Below, piece by piece: positions 6,644 through 9,016 of a stretch of DNA of 9,016 nucleotides; within the stretch, counting starts at the first letter, position 1, and every line of letters starts with the position of its first letter. The stretch is from Pseudomonadota bacterium. Lineage in GTDB: Bacteria > Pseudomonadota > Alphaproteobacteria > Acetobacterales > Acetobacteraceae. The translations under genes were made by a program, and so were the position numbers. The notes below the pieces were generated by a model. The model was not told the DNA's origin. It was given only the letters and a program-made list of their open reading frames with translations, and did no database searches. The DNA lies in NCBI GenBank assembly GCA_021826485.1, contig JAKAZX010000148.1, positions 1 to 9,016 on the forward strand, in the 5' to 3' direction.

Positions 6644-7441
6644 ATGGCATCAGCGGAACAGGCTGCGTACGACACGATCCGAAGCGGCATCACCGCCGGC
6701 CGGCTGCGCAGCGGAATGCATCTGAGCGCCGGGGAATTCGCAAACCAGCTCGGCATCAGCCGCACGCCGGTGCGCGAGGCGCTGCGCCGCCTGCATGCCG
6801 AAGGGTTCGTGGAGTTCCTGCCCAACCGCGGCGCCTACGTCACCTCATGGACGCATCACGACATCGAGGAAGTGTTCAGGCTGCGCATCGTGCTGGAAAG
6901 CCATGCCGCGGAGCTTGCGGCCGCGCGCCTGGATGAAGGCCAGATCGAACGGCTGCGCGCCCTCGCAGCCTCGATCGAGCAGCTCGTCGCGGAACGGCCG
7001 GCCCGCTACCTCGACAGGGTCGCCGAGCAGAACCGGGAGTTTCATCAGATCATCGTCGCCGCCGCTTCCAGCCGGCGCCTGGCGGCGATGATCGCCGGGC
7101 TGGTCGAGATGTCGCTGGTGGTGCGCACCTTCACCTCCTACTCGGCGGACGATCTCGCCCGCAGCATGGCGCATCATCGCGAGCTGCTCACCGCCTTCGC
7201 GCGCCGCGACGGGACATGGGCCGGCTATGTCATGCGCAACCATATCCGCGCCGCCTACCATGTGTTCATCGCATCGCTCAGCACGGCGCCGAATGATCCC
7301 GCATCCGACATCCGCCCCGTTGCGTCGGGCGGAACCGGGAGTGGCTACGCGGCGGGACCGCTGCCGTCCGTCGTCGTGACCAGGCCGTCGGCGAAATCGC
7401 CCTCCCGTCTCCCACGGGGGCGCGCCGAGGGCGGCCCGTAG
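6644..7441 (+). CDS. GntR-family transcriptional regulator, FCD (FadR C-terminal) type
   Basis: Dimeric DNA-binding regulator, 265 residues. The N-terminal winged helix (about 5-68) contains LGISRTPVREALRRL (36-50), the recognition-helix hallmark of GntR proteins, followed by the wing segment PNRGAYV. The FCD ligand domain (about 77-212) has the opening LRIVLESHAAELAA, the metal motif NREFH (N130 where many relatives have Asp; H134), HHRELLTAF (H177/H178) and MRNH (H200). FCD domains usually bind a metal and a carboxylic acid, so the inducer is probably a pathway acid. Residues after about 215 form a low-complexity Gly/Ser/Pro/Arg tail with no visible family similarity, and its last 97 bases run antisense into the end of the hydantoinase B gene. 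This tail may be the result of a lost original stop. The likely target is the upstream transport and catabolic operon and possibly the convergent genes. Confidence 0.9.
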   Translation: MASAEQAAYDTIRSGITAGRLRSGMHLSAGEFANQLGISRTPVREALRRLHAEGFVEFLPNRGAYVTSWTHHDIEEVFRLRIVLESHAAELAAARLDEGQIERLRALAASIEQLVAERPARYLDRVAEQNREFHQIIVAAASSRRLAAMIAGLVEMSLVVRTFTSYSADDLARSMAHHRELLTAFARRDGTWAGYVMRNHIRAAYHVFIASLSTAPNDPASDIRPVASGGTGSGYAAGPLPSVVVTRPSAKSPSRLPRGRAEGGP

Positions 7442-8997
7442 CCGCCGCCGCCGCCGAGCCCCAGCGTCACGATATCGCCCTTCTGCAGCCACGCCTCGTC
7501 CTTGGAGCGCAGATGGAAGGTCCGGTCGCCGCGGCGGATTTCGCAGAATCCGGTGGTGCCGGGCCGGCCGCCCAGCAGCCCGTCCGGCGCGCGGCGGAAG
7601 CGGTCGCTGTACAGCGCGACCTTCACACCGTCCGTGAGGATTTCGCAGCGGCGCAGGAAGCCGACGCCGCCGCGCTGCGCGCCCTCCCCGCCGCTGTCGG
7701 GACGCAGGCTGTATTCGGTCACCCGGAAGAAGTCGAAATCCTGGTCCAGTGCCTCCACCGGCGTGTTCGAGCAGTTCGACAGCGGGCCGTCCACGGCATC
7801 GCAACCGTCGCTGGTCGAAGACCCGCCATACCCGCCACCGCTGATCTCCAGATAGACCGACCAGCCTTCCGGTTTCAGATGCGACAGCACGCTCACCGTC
7901 GTCGTGTCGAAGCCGCTGGCAATGGCCTGCTCCGGCACCGCCTGCGCCAGCGCCTTCATCACGGCGTTCCAGGCGCGGAAACATGCCTCCATCCGCGCGC
8001 GCACCGGCGCCGGCGGCCGCGGATTGAGCAGGGAGCCGAGCGGCGCCGCGATCGTCACCGGGCGCGCCGCGCCGGCATTGAACGGGATGTCCGGGCTGGT
8101 CAGCACCGCCTTGACGCAGGACAGCGCCGCGGACTGCGTCGACGCGAACGGCGCATTCAGGTTGCGGCGCACCTGCGGCGCGGTGCCGGTGAAGTCGATC
8201 GCGATCGTGTCGTCCCGCACCGTGACGGTCGCGCGGACCGGCAGCGGCGCGTCGCCTTCCCCGTCGTCGTCCACCGCGTCCTCGCCGACATAGACGCCAT
8301 CGGGCACCGCCCGGATCGCCGCGCGCATGCGCGTTTCGGAATAATCCTGCAGGGCCGCCATTACCACCGTCACCAGCTCCGCGCCGTAGCGGTCGGCCAG
8401 CTCCTCGATCCGCGCACGTCCGATGGCATTCGCCGCCATCTGCGCGTCGAAATCGCCCATCGTCTGGTGGGGCACCCGCACGTTCGCGCGCAGCAGCCGT
8501 TCGAAATTCCCGCCGTGCCAGTCGCGCGCCATGTTCAGCTTCAGCGGCGGGATGATCAGTCCTTCGGACCAGACATCGGTGGCAAGCGGATTGAGGCCCG
8601 GGCTGCCGCCGCCGAGATCGAGGTGATGCGCGACCGAGGCCGAGAAGCCCAGCACCCGGCCGCGGTGAAAGATCGGGTGGAACAGGAACACGTCCTGCAG
8701 ATGCTGCCCGCCGGAATACGGATCGTTGATCGCGAAGAAGTCGCCGGGCTCCAGTGTCTCCACCGGATACAGCGCGGCGCAGGGCTGGAAGATGCGGCCG
8801 ATGGTGCCGAGCTGCATCGGGATCAGCTCGGCCTGCGCGACGGTGTTGCCCCGTGCATCCAGCAGCGCCGCCGAGCCGTCGCGCGCTTCGCGCAGCACGG
8901 TGGAATAGGCGGATCGCACCAGCTTCGCCCCCATTTCGCGCGCCGCCGCGATCAGCGCCTGGCTGATGACGGCGTAATCGACCGGATCCAGCGTCAT
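7345..8997 (-). CDS. hyuB: Hydantoinase B / oxoprolinase family protein (HyuB)
   Basis: A 550-residue HyuB subunit of an ATP-dependent cyclic amide hydrolase or related carboxylase. The N-terminus has the family pattern DPVDYAVISQAL, then MGAKLVRSAYSTVLREARD (22-40). Strong motifs follow: NDPYSGGQHLQDVF (91-104), AHHLDLGGGSPG (123-134), EGLIIPPLKL (145-154), IDFTGTAPQ (267-275), a block around IPFNAGAARPVTIAAPLGSLLNP (304-326), SGGGYGGSS (386-394) and the C-terminal GGGGGYG (515-521). Known family activities include ATP-dependent opening of hydantoins, 5-oxoproline and caprolactam, and acetone or acetophenone carboxylation, all requiring a HyuA partner. It starts at ATG 8997 and runs leftward, convergent with the operon, so it is a separate transcript. 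After GGGGGYG the tail REGDFADGLVTT resembles the usual DvxxGLVS ending, but the protein stops slightly earlier than typical. A stop at 7345-7347 places the end within the regulator gene. Confidence 0.92.
   Translation of the reverse strand: MTLDPVDYAVISQALIAAAREMGAKLVRSAYSTVLREARDGSAALLDARGNTVAQAELIPMQLGTIGRIFQPCAALYPVETLEPGDFFAINDPYSGGQHLQDVFLFHPIFHRGRVLGFSASVAHHLDLGGGSPGLNPLATDVWSEGLIIPPLKLNMARDWHGGNFERLLRANVRVPHQTMGDFDAQMAANAIGRARIEELADRYGAELVTVVMAALQDYSETRMRAAIRAVPDGVYVGEDAVDDDGEGDAPLPVRATVTVRDDTIAIDFTGTAPQVRRNLNAPFASTQSAALSCVKAVLTSPDIPFNAGAARPVTIAAPLGSLLNPRPPAPVRARMEACFRAWNAVMKALAQAVPEQAIASGFDTTTVSVLSHLKPEGWSVYLEISGGGYGGSSTSDGCDAVDGPLSNCSNTPVEALDQDFDFFRVTEYSLRPDSGGEGAQRGGVGFLRRCEILTDGVKVALYSDRFRRAPDGLLGGRPGTTGFCEIRRGDRTFHLRSKDEAWLQKGDIVTLGLGGGGGYGPPSARPRGRREGDFADGLVTTTDGSGPAA
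7398..7433. repeat. Inverted-repeat cluster in the convergent gene overlap
   Basis: CGCCCT (7398-7403) can pair with AGGGCG (7428-7433). Inside lie a small hairpin CCCGT/ACGGG (7404-7408 with 7414-7418) and the palindrome GGCGCGCC (7419-7426). The whole element sits where the regulator and hyuB reading frames overlap tail to tail. There is no T-tract on either strand, so it does not look like a standard intrinsic terminator. In GC-rich DNA such pairing can arise by chance. Confidence 0.3.
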
Positions 8998-9016
8998 GCG
9001 TCGGCCCTGTGCAGGA
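8994..9016 (-). CDS. Possible 3' end of hyuA (hydantoinase A subunit), cut by the window edge
   Basis: On the minus strand the hyuB start reads ATGA, and the TGA at 8996-8994 closes a frame whose last residues inside the window are LHRADA. HyuA genes usually sit directly upstream of hyuB and often end with a GNLxLxR-like segment, so LHRADA is compatible with a hyuA C-terminus. Only seven codons including the stop are visible; the call rests on gene order and the stop/start overlap and is tentative. Confidence 0.35.

Noticed and set aside
7441..7456. GCC triplet run as a microsatellite
   Set aside because: It encodes the conserved glycine-rich GGGGG segment near the HyuB C-terminus, so coding constraint explains it.
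6845..7984. 379-codon minus-strand frame spanning the regulator and hyuB end
   Set aside because: Overlaps two clear genes in other frames, and its translation has the Arg-rich composition of a shadow frame.
8061..8068. GGCGCGCC recurring at 6617, 7419 and 8061 as a possible dispersed signal
   Set aside because: Three copies of an all-G/C octamer in 9 kb of very GC-rich DNA is near chance expectation, and two copies are inside coding sequence.

Overview
The window is GC-rich, densely packed bacterial DNA with strong G/C third-position bias, nearly no intergenic space and ATGA-type start/stop overlaps. Gene content (Liv-type ABC importer, SCP2-thiolase-like protein with a DUF35 partner, GntR/FCD regulator, hydantoinase B) and codon style fit a Proteobacterium, most likely an alphaproteobacterium. 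This placement is an inference; no rRNA or other marker gene is present. No RNA gene, mobile element or CRISPR array was seen.

Layout. Positions 2-6593, plus strand, look like one operon whose start lies upstream: livM permease (5' end cut off), livG ATPase, livF ATPase, a thiolase-like lipid-transfer protein, a small DUF35 zinc-ribbon/OB-fold protein, the importer's periplasmic substrate-binding protein, an enoyl-CoA hydratase/isomerase and an Amidohydro_2-family hydrolase. Junctions are between a 20-base overlap and 50 bases apart. A GntR/FCD-type regulator follows at 6644-7441 after a 50-base gap holding a 14-base perfect palindrome. A hydantoinase B/oxoprolinase-type gene (8997-7345) runs the other way and overlaps the regulator tail to tail by 97 bases. 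Its hyuA partner probably ends at the right edge of the window.

How it may work (inference). The Liv-type importer would bring in an organic acid, amide or amino-acid-like compound. After CoA activation by a ligase not seen here, the crotonase-fold enzyme would hydrate or isomerise an acyl-CoA, and the thiolase-like/DUF35 pair would act on the product. That thiolase-like protein lacks the usual nucleophilic cysteine, so C-C cleavage by a retro-aldol reaction is a better guess than classical thiolysis. The amidohydrolase and the convergent HyuA/HyuB pair suggest a C-N or ring-opening hydrolysis step, and the GntR regulator would sense a pathway acid. The substrate cannot be read from the sequence. 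The most interesting points are the thiolase-like/DUF35 module inside a transporter operon, the degenerate LivG signature motif, and the regulator/hyuB convergent overlap.
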